DNA of 64,000 nucleotides, from contig NZ_LMRV01000031.1 in the NCBI RefSeq assembly GCF_001428245.1, positions 104,667 to 168,666 on the forward strand, read 5' to 3'. Numbering within the stretch: position 1 is the first letter of the stretch; every line of letters begins with the position of its first letter. This document shows positions 7,205 to 16,461 of this stretch, piece after piece. The notes beneath the pieces are model-generated. The model was not told where the DNA came from and did not search any database. It worked only from the letters and a program-made list of their open reading frames with translations. The DNA comes from Paenibacillus sp. Soil522 (GTDB lineage: Bacteria; Bacillota; Bacilli; Paenibacillales; Paenibacillaceae). The translations under genes were made by a program, and so were the position numbers.

Positions 7205-8944
7205 CTACCAGAGGATGGCGAAAGCTTGTTTACGCTTGTGTTCAACAAATTGCGTTATTTCCTGCGTGCTCCGCATGGTCAGCGCCTGATTCGCGCAGCC
7301 CGCCCATTCGGTCTTGTCGAGCTGTCCGATCAGCTCTCTTGCTTGCAAAATCGAACCGGCGCTCATACTGAATTCATGCAGGCCAAGACCCAGCAGCAGT
7401 GGAATGGCCGTCACATCTCCTGCCATCTCGCCGCACATGCCGACCCATTTGCCTTCCTTCTCCGCCGCTTGAATAACGAAGCGAATGAGGCGCAGCAAGG
7501 AGGGATGCCAAGGCTGATACAGGTAGGATACCGTTTCATTCATACGGTCTGCCGCCATTGTATATTGAATCAAGTCGTTCGTTCCAATGCTGAAGAAATC
7601 GACTTCCGGCGCAAATAGGTCGGCGGCGACGGCCGCTGCCGGAACTTCGACCATCATCCCGATCTCGATGTGCTCCGCAAGCTGAACGCCCTCGGCAATT
7701 AGCTTCTGTCTTTCTTCCTCAAGCAGCTTCTTAGCTTCAAGCAGCTCCTCTAATACGGCGATCATCGGAAACATAATTTTCAAATTGCCGTAACGGCTAG
7801 CGCGAAGCAGCGCCCGCAGCTGCGTGCGGAACAGGTCCTGTCTATCCAGGCATAGACGAAGTGCGCGCTGGCCGAGGAAAGGGTTGGTTTCCGCCGGCAG
7901 CTCCATATAAGGCAGCTCCTTGTCGCCGCCAATATCAAGCGTCCGTATAACGACCGGCTTTGGGTTCATTTTCTCAAGCGCATATTTGTAGCTGGTGAAC
8001 TGCTCCTCCTCGGTAGGGAGGGAGCTGCGTCCCATGTATAGAAACTCGGTGCGAAAAAGCCCGATCCCTTCGGCGCCGTTGTCGATGGCCCGCTGAATAT
8101 CCTCCAGCTTGCCGATGTTGGCTGCCAGCTCAACCTGCTTGCCATCTTTGGATAGGGTAGGCTGGTCCTTCAGCTTGCTTAATTCCGCTCTGCGCAGATC
8201 GTCCTTCTGCTTCTTGTCCCGGTAAGCTGCCAGCTCTTCTTCCGTTGGATTCACAAGGACAATGCCTTGGCTTGCATCCATCACGACGACGGCATGCTCT
8301 GGCAGGCCGTGAATCGACGGTCCGATGCCGACGATTGCGGGTATTTCCAATGACCGCGCCATAATGGCGGAATGCGAAGTCCGGCTGCCTACCTCTGTAA
8401 TGAAGCCGCGAACGACTTCCAGATTGAGCTGGGCTGTATCCGATGGCGTCAAATCCCGTGCCACAATAATACATTCCGCAGGCAGGTTGGCCAGGTCGAG
8501 GTGCGGAACGCCGCGCAAATGACTCATGATGCGGCCGGAGACATCCTCGATGTCAATAGCCCGCCCGCGCAGCAGTTCGTCGGTCATCGACTGCAGCAGC
8601 CCGATGAAGGATTGCGATACATCATGCAGCGCGAATTCGGCATTAATGGCTTCATCGTCTATTTTCATCTCGATCGCTTCAATGAGATCGGGGTCCTCAA
8701 GTATCATAAGATGCCCTTCGAAAATTTCGGCTTTGTTGGCACCGAGCCGCTCTTCCGCAGAGGCGCGAATGGCCTCGACCTCATCACGGGCGACAGCGAC
8801 TGCCTGGCGGAACCGGTTGATCTCCTGCGGGCTGTCTTGGATGGCTTGTTTGGTTGGGGTATAGTGCTCGGATGCGAGATGGAACGCGCGCGCGATGGCA
8901 ATGCCCGGAGATGCCGCTATCCCTTTCAATGATTGTGTCATCAT
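7205..8944 (-). CDS. ptsI: PTS enzyme I (phosphoenolpyruvate-protein phosphotransferase)
   Basis: About 579 residues. The ATG-ATG pair at 8944/8941 follows AAAGGAATGAGG, so the longer frame from 8962, inside mtlD, is not used. The N-terminal HPr-binding and swivelling domain carries the phospho-histidine in GSRTSHSAIMARS at about residue 191. The C-terminal PEP-binding barrel has EGIGLFRTEFLYMGR, VVIRTLDIGGDK and the catalytic-Cys loop GMCGEMAGD. It starts the PTS cascade with PEP and passes phosphate to HPr. It sits four bases after mtlD, in the mtl operon. Confidence 0.93.
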   Translation of the reverse strand: MMTQSLKGIAASPGIAIARAFHLASEHYTPTKQAIQDSPQEINRFRQAVAVARDEVEAIRASAEERLGANKAEIFEGHLMILEDPDLIEAIEMKIDDEAINAEFALHDVSQSFIGLLQSMTDELLRGRAIDIEDVSGRIMSHLRGVPHLDLANLPAECIIVARDLTPSDTAQLNLEVVRGFITEVGSRTSHSAIMARSLEIPAIVGIGPSIHGLPEHAVVVMDASQGIVLVNPTEEELAAYRDKKQKDDLRRAELSKLKDQPTLSKDGKQVELAANIGKLEDIQRAIDNGAEGIGLFRTEFLYMGRSSLPTEEEQFTSYKYALEKMNPKPVVIRTLDIGGDKELPYMELPAETNPFLGQRALRLCLDRQDLFRTQLRALLRASRYGNLKIMFPMIAVLEELLEAKKLLEEERQKLIAEGVQLAEHIEIGMMVEVPAAAVAADLFAPEVDFFSIGTNDLIQYTMAADRMNETVSYLYQPWHPSLLRLIRFVIQAAEKEGKWVGMCGEMAGDVTAIPLLLGLGLHEFSMSAGSILQARELIGQLDKTEWAGCANQALTMRSTQEITQFVEHKRKQAFAILW

Positions 8945-8948
8945 ATCC

Positions 8949-10121
8949 TCATTCCTTTCCATGCCGGACTGCTTGTAATGGTCCCAGCAGGCTGTACTTC
9001 TCTGCCGCTTGAATATGAAGTGGATGCTGCTCGTCTAAGCCTGTAAATCTAGTAATCGTAGAATGAATGCCATACTCCCTGATCGAGGCCTGCAGCTGAT
9101 CGGACTCGGGATCGCCGGCGCAGTCGAAGTGCAGAGCCGCTGCCATAGCAGTGGTTAAATGAGTTGCGGGTATGCCGTATTGATAAGCTAACGTTGCCGG
9201 TCTCACAAGCCGGTCATTCGGAGAAAGTTTGCGGACCGGCGAGCGGCCAATCCGTACGATCTCGTCTACCAAGTAAGGGTTAACGAAGCGTTCTAATATT
9301 TGTTCGATATATTCCGCGTGTGCTTTCTCGTCAAAATGATAGATTTGAACAAGCGCGGCTCCCGACTCCAGCAATGCGCCTCTTACCTCAGCTACTATTG
9401 CTGGATCTTTCATCGCCTCTTGAATCGTTGCATAGCTTTTCAAGAAACCGTGATACGCGGCGACGCAATGCCCCGTATTGACGGTAAACAGCTTGCGTTC
9501 GATATATGGCTCCAGTTGATCGACGTAATGCACCCCTGCGATTTCCTCCAGCGAATCCAGCAAAGGGGAACGTTCCACGGTCCATTCATAGAAAGGTTCA
9601 ACGGTAACCTGCAGCGGGTCCTCGTGCTGCTGCACTGGTACGATCCGGTCTACGGCAGCGTCGGGGAAAACGGCATGCTGATCGGTCTTGGCCTGTGCTT
9701 CCGCAGACAGGTGCTCATAGACGAATTGCTTCAAAATCGTGCTGCCGCCGAGTGCATTCTCGCAAGCGATAATAGGGAGCGCAGCCTTTCCCCTCGTGAG
9801 CCGAAGTTCTAGGCCTTTGGCGATCGCGGCAGCAATATGCTTTAGAACCGATACGCCGACAGCGGTCGTTACGAAATCAGCTTCCGCGATCGTTTCTGCG
9901 ACTAAAGCGATATTTTTGCCGTCAATGGCTGTAACATGATCGACAAGATACGTATCCCCTTGTTCATTGGCCAGCTTGACTGCATACTGTCCTTTTTTCT
10001 GCAGCTCCGTGACGAGAGTATCGTTAACATCGACGAAGCATAGCTCATAGCCTGCGTTATGGAGCAGCAGTCCTATAAAGCCTCTGCCGATGTTGCCTGC
10101 TCCGAAGTGAACGGCCTTCAT
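8949..10121 (-). CDS. mtlD: mannitol-1-phosphate 5-dehydrogenase
   Basis: 390 residues. It oxidises mannitol-1-phosphate to fructose-6-phosphate. The N-terminal Rossmann motif is HFGAGNIGRGFIG, followed by FVDVND, whose Asp fits NAD preference. The mannitol-dehydrogenase C-terminal domain shows ERKLFTVNTGHCVAAYHG and GRSPVRKLSPNDRLVRPA. The start overlaps the mtlF stop (TAATG), which indicates translational coupling. A second mtlD-type gene lies at 20448-21614. Confidence 0.93.
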   Translation of the reverse strand: MKAVHFGAGNIGRGFIGLLLHNAGYELCFVDVNDTLVTELQKKGQYAVKLANEQGDTYLVDHVTAIDGKNIALVAETIAEADFVTTAVGVSVLKHIAAAIAKGLELRLTRGKAALPIIACENALGGSTILKQFVYEHLSAEAQAKTDQHAVFPDAAVDRIVPVQQHEDPLQVTVEPFYEWTVERSPLLDSLEEIAGVHYVDQLEPYIERKLFTVNTGHCVAAYHGFLKSYATIQEAMKDPAIVAEVRGALLESGAALVQIYHFDEKAHAEYIEQILERFVNPYLVDEIVRIGRSPVRKLSPNDRLVRPATLAYQYGIPATHLTTAMAAALHFDCAGDPESDQLQASIREYGIHSTITRFTGLDEQHPLHIQAAEKYSLLGPLQAVRHGKE

Positions 10122-10555
10122 TATTCCATCCCCGCTTCGAAAATAGAAATCAGCTCTTCTTCCGAAGCGGCATTCAAAATGCGCTGCATGTCTTCTTCCT
10201 CGGATACGAGCATGGCTACGTTAGTTAAAATATCCAGATGATCGTCGCCGGCCGCCGCTAATCCGATAATTAATTGAGCCGGCTCCCCGCCGCCGAAGTC
10301 TACGCCAGCCGGTGCGATGATAACCGCTATGCCTGTCGAGCGAATTAATGCCTTCGCCTCATTGGTTCCATGCGGCATGGCAAGGCCTCCGCCGATGTAG
10401 GTGGATAGAGCCTCCTCGCGTTCAATCATTTTGTCGATGTACTCCTGCGGCGCGTGTCCCGCATCGACGAGCATTTGTCCGACCATGCGGATCGCTTCGT
10501 ATTTGTCTGTTACAATGGCGTCTAGCTTTATTTTTTCTTTCGATAGAATGGTCAT
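10121..10555 (-). CDS. mtlF: mannitol PTS EIIA component
   Basis: 144 residues from the ATG at 10555, preceded by TGGAGAG inside the end of mtlR; the longer frame from 10570 lacks such a site. The EIIA active histidine is in GGGLAMPHGTNEAK. It accepts phosphate from HPr and passes it to the EIIB domain of MtlA. It lies two bases after mtlR and overlaps mtlD by one base, so it is tightly coupled in the operon. Confidence 0.92.
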   Translation of the reverse strand: MTILSKEKIKLDAIVTDKYEAIRMVGQMLVDAGHAPQEYIDKMIEREEALSTYIGGGLAMPHGTNEAKALIRSTGIAVIIAPAGVDFGGGEPAQLIIGLAAAGDDHLDILTNVAMLVSEEEDMQRILNAASEEELISIFEAGME

Positions 10556-10557
10556 AA

Positions 10558-12606
10558 TTATTCTCTCCAATCCAATTTGGTTTTGATATAAAGCTCAAGC
10601 ATCTTTGAGATGAACAATTTGATGCTTGCCGCTTGTTCATGCGCAAGCAACTCGAGCAGATCAGGCAGCAGCAGCATCGCGCTAATTTCACTAAGCAGCT
10701 CCAACGTATACGAGTCCAGCTTCAGGGGGCCGAGCATCATTAGCACCTGCATGGCCTCGGATTCGCCATCCTCGCTGAGCTGCAGAGGTCTGTCGTAACG
10801 GTATAAGGCGAGCAAAGGCTCTTCGATCCACTCGCTACGGGTATGAATCAAAGCGAGCCGGGTATCCGGGATGATAAGACTTCCTTGCTGCTCTCTTGCC
10901 AGCAGCTGCTCTGCAATTTTCCCGCTATTCGAATCGATATACGGCTGACCGATTAAGGAAAGCATACCGGGCAGCTGATTCTCTAATCGTTCTTGGCCTT
11001 CCAATAGGACAAGATCATGAACGCGAAAGCCGTCAAGCAGCCGCAGAACGATACCGGAGTAAAGCTGCAGCAGTAGTAAGCGGTCCATTGGAGATTGCCC
11101 GGACGTATCTGCTTTGGCGGTAACGGCCGTTTTCTTTAAGGTAGTGCCCTCGATATAGGCGCGAAGCTTATTCGTTTCTTCATGCGGGAGCATAGGGCTT
11201 AGCTTAATGTAACGATCCGGTTCCAGAGGCAGGTCAACGGTGGAAATGATTAAATCATACCGGTCCGGCGCAAGCCTTGTTGCTTCGAACCATGAGTAAT
11301 GGCCGATCAATTCGATTTGCGGAAGCTCCTTAGCAATTTTTACAGCCAGAAGCTTGGATGAACCGATGCCGCTCGTGCAGACGAGGACGGCTCTTATTTT
11401 CCTTGGGAAGGTCTTTAACCTCTCCAGGGAGGCGCCGAAATGCATGACGATATAGCCTATTTCCTCGTCCGGCACGTTGAGCTGACGGAATAGCTCTTTT
11501 ACACCCTGCCGCACAATAGAGAATAAGGGACCATACTCTTTCTTGATTGGCGCAAGCATGGGATTTCGTACGGACATGCCGTCTCTAATCCGCCCGAAGG
11601 CCGGCTTAATGTGCTGGATGAGTCCTTCCTCCAAGGAACGATCCTCCATAAGCGGCATTTGCAGCTGCGCCTCCACATAACGGATTAGCTGCTTAACGCC
11701 TTCGATGGTCGGCATATCGTCATGATGGATTAGCAGACTGCTTTCCGGAAAAGCTTCGCTGCTTAGCAGTTGAGAAAGATACCGTTTTTCTTCTATAGGA
11801 AGCTGTATGTCCAAAATATCCAGCAAACTTTTCAGCAAGGTGATCTCATCGCCAAAATCATAACCGCTTGCTGTAATCATGTATTTATGCTCCATACGGG
11901 TTAGCGCAACCGACAGCTTAATAAGCAATCTCGTGTAATCGGATTCGGATAAGGTGTTCGGCCAATCGTCATTCAGCTCCCATAACGCATGCTCAAGCTT
12001 CTTGAAATTTTCTTTGCCGATCATGCCGAGAAGCTGCGCTGTTATAGGATGAGAAACGGTTTGGTCTTTGAATTGTCCGAATAAATCAGAGTCGTCGAGA
12101 TGATTGAACGCAAGCGAGCTAATCGATAGACGTTTCGCTTCTTCAGGGCCAATAATTTCAACGCCGTAGCCTCTTTTTCGGACTAGAGTCAAGCCTTGCT
12201 GCCTTATCGCTTCTTCCATCTCATCGAGGTCGTGGCTAATCGTCGGCATCGTTACGCGCAGCTCGTGAGCGAGCGAGAACAGTTTAATGGGCTCATCATG
12301 CTCAAGCAGTCTGCAATAAATGAGAATCTTGCGTTCCGCTGCCGAATATTCGAATGAATCGGACCGGTCGAATGTTTGCTTGAAACGGCTTAGCGTGTCG
12401 TGATCCGCTTCGATTCGGATGCCGTGTCCGGCTATTTTGTGTAGCACAATGCCGCTCTCCGCCAGCAGCGGTTCGATATCGCTAAGCTCGCGATGGATCG
12501 TCCTTGTGCTTGTTCCGACGGCAGCTGCAATATCGGCCGCAGTAATTTCATGCTTCTGTTCAAGCAGCAGCTCTATAATTCGACGTTGCCTAGTTGAGGC
12601 TTTGAT
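10558..12606 (-). CDS. mtlR: mannitol operon activator MtlR with ATC start
   Basis: Using canonical starts only, the frame begins at a GTG at 12447 and loses part of the first helix-turn-helix. The same frame is open 53 codons further, reading IKASTRQRRIIELLLEQKHE and then ITAADIAAAVGTSTRTIHRE. It begins at ATC (12606-12604), seven bases after a perfect AAGGAGG, with a TAA two codons upstream. The 682-residue protein then has the full MtlR layout: two N-terminal HTH domains, two PRDs, an EIIB-like domain (VLVCTSGIGSSK) and an EIIA-like domain (LALIHTRSEW). MtlR activates mtl genes under PTS phosphorylation control. ATC may be a mutated ATG. Confidence 0.85.
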   Translation of the reverse strand: MKASTRQRRIIELLLEQKHEITAADIAAAVGTSTRTIHRELSDIEPLLAESGIVLHKIAGHGIRIEADHDTLSRFKQTFDRSDSFEYSAAERKILIYCRLLEHDEPIKLFSLAHELRVTMPTISHDLDEMEEAIRQQGLTLVRKRGYGVEIIGPEEAKRLSISSLAFNHLDDSDLFGQFKDQTVSHPITAQLLGMIGKENFKKLEHALWELNDDWPNTLSESDYTRLLIKLSVALTRMEHKYMITASGYDFGDEITLLKSLLDILDIQLPIEEKRYLSQLLSSEAFPESSLLIHHDDMPTIEGVKQLIRYVEAQLQMPLMEDRSLEEGLIQHIKPAFGRIRDGMSVRNPMLAPIKKEYGPLFSIVRQGVKELFRQLNVPDEEIGYIVMHFGASLERLKTFPRKIRAVLVCTSGIGSSKLLAVKIAKELPQIELIGHYSWFEATRLAPDRYDLIISTVDLPLEPDRYIKLSPMLPHEETNKLRAYIEGTTLKKTAVTAKADTSGQSPMDRLLLLQLYSGIVLRLLDGFRVHDLVLLEGQERLENQLPGMLSLIGQPYIDSNSGKIAEQLLAREQQGSLIIPDTRLALIHTRSEWIEEPLLALYRYDRPLQLSEDGESEAMQVLMMLGPLKLDSYTLELLSEISAMLLLPDLLELLAHEQAASIKLFISKMLELYIKTKLDWRE

Positions 12607-12634
12607 GGTTTATCCTCCTTCGCGGAAGAATGGA

Positions 12635-12666
12635 CTTAACGCCGACAGGTATCTGTCAGCGTTAAG
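12635..12666 (-). terminator. intercistronic hairpin between mtlA and mtlR
   Basis: Arms CTTAACGCCGACAG and CTGTCAGCGTTAAG with one mismatch around a GTAT loop, just after the mtlA stop. There is no T-run on the minus strand, so it may protect the mtlA transcript or terminate only partly, lowering the downstream genes. Confidence 0.55.
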
Positions 12667-12677
12667 TATTAGTGTCA

Positions 12678-14102
12678 TTAACTTAGTCTTTGTACGAGCA
12701 AGTCATACTCTGGACTTTTGAGGAAATTCTCGATTGAAATATGCTCGGCGTTCGGCGCTTTTTGCCGGGCGCGGTCGGTAAGGGTCTTATGGGTGATGAC
12801 GATGTCGGCATCCCCGGGAATATCGCTGATCGCCGTGTTAATGACAGTAATAGACAGCACGGCTGCATTGATCTTTTTGCGCAGGATGGATGCTCCCATT
12901 GCGCTAGAGCCCATGCCGGCGTCGCAGGAAAATACGATTTTGCTTACTTTCGTCTTCGCTGGCTCCGCAGCGGGCGTTACGACAGTTCCTTTGGATACCG
13001 CCTTCATTTGTTGAACCTTCTTCGCCGCTTGCTCAAGCTCGTTATCGGCATCCTCGTTCTGCTTGCCGGTTTTTAACAGGATCGATGCGATCGAGAATGA
13101 AACAATCGTGGCTACTGCTACGCCGCTAAGCATGGCCAGAAATCCGCCTTTAGGCGTCATAGTGAAGTAAGCGATAATACTGCCCGGCGATGGTGCGGCG
13201 ACTAGACCTGCTCCGAAGATGGAGAAGGTGAAGGTGCCGGACACGCCGCCTGCGATGGCAGCAAGAATTAAGCGCGGGTTCATAAGAATATAAGGGAAAT
13301 AAATTTCGTGAATACCGCCGAAGAAATGGATAATGGCAGCGCCTGGCGCGGAATTCTTAACCATCCCTTTGCCGACAAACCAATAAGCAAGCAGGATACC
13401 AAGACCCGGACCGGGATTGGATTCCAGCATGTAAATAATGGATTTACCAGCTTGCGTTGCTTGATCCAGCGCGAGCGGCCCTAGTATGCCGTGGTTGATG
13501 GCGTTGTTGAGAAACAATATTTTGGCCGGCTCGATCAATACGTTTGCGAGCGGCAGCAGGCCCGAGTCGATGAGAATCTCAACGCCGGAAGCAAGCAGCT
13601 TGCTAAGGGTTTCTACTACGGGCCCAATGCCTTTGAATGCGATCAAGGCAAGTCCGCCGCCGATGATGCCGGAAGAGAAGTTGTTGATGAGCATTTCAAA
13701 GCCGGAAGGAATCTTTCCTTCAATAGATTGATCGAATTTTTTCAATACCCATGAAGCGAACGGGCCGACGATCATAGCTCCGAGAAACATTGGGATATTG
13801 GCCCCTGCTATAACGCCGAGCGTGACGATTGCGCCAACTACTCCGCCCCGTACGCCGTGAACCATTTGGCCGCCGGTATAGCCGATAAGAATAGGGAGCA
13901 GATAGGTGATCATCGGTCCTACAAGCGTTGCTAGACTTTCGTTCGGAATCCAACCTGTCGGTATGAATAAAGCAGTTATGAGTCCCCATGCAATAAAGGC
14001 GCCAATATTGGGCATAACCATGCCGCTTAGAAAACGGCCAAACCGTTGAACAGAAACTTTAACACCGCCGGATACCGGTTTCTCTGATGCCAAATTACTC
14101 AT
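12678..14102 (-). CDS. mtlA: mannitol PTS permease EIICB
   Basis: 474 residues. About 340 N-terminal residues form the membrane EIIC domain (RFGRFLSGMVMPNIGAFIAW; FFGGIHEIYFPYILMNPR, the family's GIHE signature). After a charged linker comes the EIIB domain with the phospho-cysteine in IVFSCDAGMGSSAMGAS. It imports and phosphorylates mannitol. An EIIA domain is absent and is supplied by MtlF. A TGGAGG site precedes the ATG. It is the first gene of the operon, with a cre box about 70 bases upstream. Confidence 0.94.
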   Translation of the reverse strand: MSNLASEKPVSGGVKVSVQRFGRFLSGMVMPNIGAFIAWGLITALFIPTGWIPNESLATLVGPMITYLLPILIGYTGGQMVHGVRGGVVGAIVTLGVIAGANIPMFLGAMIVGPFASWVLKKFDQSIEGKIPSGFEMLINNFSSGIIGGGLALIAFKGIGPVVETLSKLLASGVEILIDSGLLPLANVLIEPAKILFLNNAINHGILGPLALDQATQAGKSIIYMLESNPGPGLGILLAYWFVGKGMVKNSAPGAAIIHFFGGIHEIYFPYILMNPRLILAAIAGGVSGTFTFSIFGAGLVAAPSPGSIIAYFTMTPKGGFLAMLSGVAVATIVSFSIASILLKTGKQNEDADNELEQAAKKVQQMKAVSKGTVVTPAAEPAKTKVSKIVFSCDAGMGSSAMGASILRKKINAAVLSITVINTAISDIPGDADIVITHKTLTDRARQKAPNAEHISIENFLKSPEYDLLVQRLS

Positions 14103-14172
14103 GCTTCAACCTCCATTTTGTCATTTCCTGGTGTTTATAATGTTTGCTACCAGAACCTGATTTAATCGTAAT

Positions 14173-14186
14173 GGATAGCGCTTTCA
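14173..14186 (-). promoter_or_regulatory. cre (CcpA) site upstream of mtlA
   Basis: On the minus strand TGAAAGCGCTATCC matches the Bacillus consensus TGWAARCGYTWNCW in all but the last base. Its position before mtlA predicts glucose repression through CcpA and HPr(Ser-P). The rest of 14103-14411 holds no gene; it is the divergent promoter region of mtlA and the DMT transporter. Confidence 0.7.
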
Positions 14187-14411
14187 TATTCAATGAATTG
14201 AAAAGCAGGTTGCGTCATGATCGCTGTTGCCATCATTTTTTCTGGATGAAGAATAGTGTTAAGAAGGCAGCCGCATTTGAGCGAGTTGTTCTTTGCGTTC
14301 AAAAAGCATAAGAACTGAGCTAAATGCAGGAATATTTACGCGCCCGCTCGTGCTATGATGGATGAGGAATTTGTAGATAGACGACATTTGTGAATAGACG
14401 GGGCGGTTAGA

Positions 14412-15353
14412 ATGAATAATAAATGGATAAATTACGGCGGACTTGTGCTGGTAGCTGTCGTATGGGGAGCGAACTTCGGCATATCACGATTAGCGATGGA
14501 GTCGTTTAACCCGGTTGTATTTTCGTTTTTGAGATTTGGACTGGCTATTCCAATCTTCTTCCTTATTTTGAAGCTGACCGAAGGCAGTGTGGGGATTCCT
14601 TGGCGGATGGTTCCGAAACTTGCGCTAATTGGGCTGTTTGGCGTTACGCTGCTCGAAATTACGGTGATGTACTCCATTAAATATACGACGCTCGCGAATG
14701 CGTCGCTACTGAACGTAGCGCCATGGCCAATCTTTGCTGCCTTGTTTGCGCCGCTGTTCATACGTGAATCGATTACGCTGCGGCTCATCGTCGGCGGCGC
14801 GATATCGATTGTCGGTGTATGCTTTGTCATTCTTGGCGGAGGAGAGGGCTTCAGTCTTTCTTCTGAAAATATGCTGGGCAACGCGATGGCATTTGGCGTC
14901 AGCATTATCGGCGCATTATATAATCTCAGTTCCATGAGTCTAATGAAGCAATATTCGGTCCTTCGGATAAGTACGTGGATCATCGCGTTCGGATCGCTGT
15001 TTATGCTGCCGCTGACCTTTGGCAAGTGGGGGCAGACGGATTGGTCCGCATTGAATACAGGACATTACATGTCTATCGGATACAATGTGCTTATTTGCAC
15101 GGTGCTGGCCTTTGTCGTTTGGAATTACTGCATGATCAAGGTCGGAGCGACGCGGTCGAACTTCTTTCGTTACGCGGTTCCGGCTGCAGCTGTCATAGCC
15201 GGCTACTTTATGTTCGACGAGAGGATTACACCGCTGCAAATGTGCGGCGCTGCATGTATGGCGGCCGGACTGGTCTGGATCAGCATTGAACGCAAACGGC
15301 CGGCGGAAAAGCCAGTTCTTCTGAGTAAGTCCCCGAAAGGACAAACCGTATAG
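14412..15353 (+). CDS. DMT-superfamily EamA transporter
   Basis: A 313-residue integral membrane protein with about ten hydrophobic segments arranged as two EamA repeats. The first begins VAVVWGANFGISRLAM, a typical EamA opening with a WG pair. The C-terminus is cytosolic and basic. Such proteins export or exchange small metabolites; the substrate cannot be read from sequence. It is transcribed away from mtlA and ends at a terminator. Confidence 0.85.
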   Translation: MNNKWINYGGLVLVAVVWGANFGISRLAMESFNPVVFSFLRFGLAIPIFFLILKLTEGSVGIPWRMVPKLALIGLFGVTLLEITVMYSIKYTTLANASLLNVAPWPIFAALFAPLFIRESITLRLIVGGAISIVGVCFVILGGGEGFSLSSENMLGNAMAFGVSIIGALYNLSSMSLMKQYSVLRISTWIIAFGSLFMLPLTFGKWGQTDWSALNTGHYMSIGYNVLICTVLAFVVWNYCMIKVGATRSNFFRYAVPAAAVIAGYFMFDERITPLQMCGAACMAAGLVWISIERKRPAEKPVLLSKSPKGQTV

Positions 15354-15387
15354 TTGGCATTTACAATCTGACAAAGTGATAAGGAAG

Positions 15388-15433
15388 GGCTGTCTCGAAA
15401 GGTCTAGCAACCTGAGAGACAGCCATTTTTTAT
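15388..15433 (+). terminator. terminator after EamA gene
   Basis: GGCTGTCTC (15388-15396) pairs with GAGACAGCC (15416-15424), followed by ATTTTTTATTT. Confidence 0.75.
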
Positions 15434-15518
15434 TTAATAAGCGGGTGTATGCGGCCGATTCAATTTACGGTATTAAGCTATTCGGCTAATGGGATACTCT
15501 GACTTTACAAATACGAGA

Positions 15519-15550
15519 ACGAGGCTGCCGGCATGGAACGGCAGCCTCGT
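15519..15550. repeat. 12-bp perfect hairpin without T-tract
   Basis: ACGAGGCTGCCG and CGGCAGCCTCGT around an 8-base loop. It lies in the 380-base intergenic stretch between the EamA and transglutaminase-like genes and has no poly-T on either side. Role unknown. Confidence 0.55.
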
Positions 15551-15613
15551 TGAACGAACTGGCAGGATAGTTGAACAACAATACGAAAAACAGATTGTAT
15601 AAAATTTTAAAAT

Positions 15614-15667
15614 TGTGCATAATTATTCCAACATGATTCTTTGGGGGGAATTTATGCACATTAAATA
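15614..15667 (+). promoter_or_regulatory. leader hairpin covering a GGGGGG site and a 4-codon minicistron
   Basis: TGTGCATAATTATTCC (15614-15629) pairs, with small bulges, with GGGGAATTTATGCACA (15645-15660). The right arm contains a G-rich Shine-Dalgarno-like run followed by ATG CAC ATT AAA TAA (15653-15667). The real downstream gene has its own site near 15728. It could be a translation-coupled leader or chance. Confidence 0.35.
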
Positions 15668-15735
15668 AGTGGGAATGCAGGACACTGAATCCATAATTGA
15701 ATTAAATGCAAATAATGGTTTAGAGGTGGAGGAAA

Positions 15736-16344
15736 ATGAATCTAGTCTGTGAATCGGAAGTCTTAAATGACTACTTGACCGAGACAACTGAAATCGATTA
15801 TAACCATCGTCTAATAGTTTATTTGACATCCAGACTGGGAGAATCATCAGTAGATCAATTGGATTTTATAAAAAAATCGTATGAGTATGTTCGTGATGAA
15901 ATTAATCATTCCTGGGATATCCAGAGTTCCAGAATCACATGTACGGCTTCAGAAACATTGCTTTTTAAAGAGGGCATTTGCTATGCAAAAGCGAACTTGC
16001 TGTGCGCAATATTTAGAAAAGCAGGTATACCGTCTGGCTTTTGTTATCAACGGCTAACATTAGGGGACACCCCAGATACCGGTTATTGTATTCATGCTTT
16101 AAACGCTGTTTATATACCGAGATATGATAAATGGATTCGCTTGGACGCACGAGGCAATAAAAGAGGGGTTCATGCCGATTTTTCATTAGTAGGAGAACAA
16201 TTAGCTTTTTCAATACGCAAAGAATATGACGAGGTCGACTATCCCACTATATTTAAGGCACCGAACCATAAGACAATCGAAGCACTAATACAAAATACTG
16301 ACTGCATAAATATGTATCTTCACGGACTGCCTGATGAATTGTAG
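15736..16344 (+). CDS. transglutaminase-like domain protein
   Basis: A 202-residue cytosolic protein. The papain-like triad is visible: Cys82 in LFKEGICYAKANLLCAIFR, His120 in YCIHALNAVY and Asp137 in WIRLDARGNK. This is the transglutaminase-like (Tgl) family, whose bacterial members are mostly proteases, amidases or uncharacterised. The start is supported by GAGGTGGAGG. There is no signal peptide, so it likely acts inside the cell. Its neighbours give no pathway clue. Confidence 0.75.
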   Translation: MNLVCESEVLNDYLTETTEIDYNHRLIVYLTSRLGESSVDQLDFIKKSYEYVRDEINHSWDIQSSRITCTASETLLFKEGICYAKANLLCAIFRKAGIPSGFCYQRLTLGDTPDTGYCIHALNAVYIPRYDKWIRLDARGNKRGVHADFSLVGEQLAFSIRKEYDEVDYPTIFKAPNHKTIEALIQNTDCINMYLHGLPDEL

Positions 16345-16461
16345 TTCCTAAACTAACGAGGCGCTGGGGTTTCTAAAGAGAACAAAGTGGAGGAGCTTGC
16401 ATCGTTGCAGAGCTCCTTTTTGCTTATTTAGACATATTAGCGTGGTAATGCTGAAAGAATG

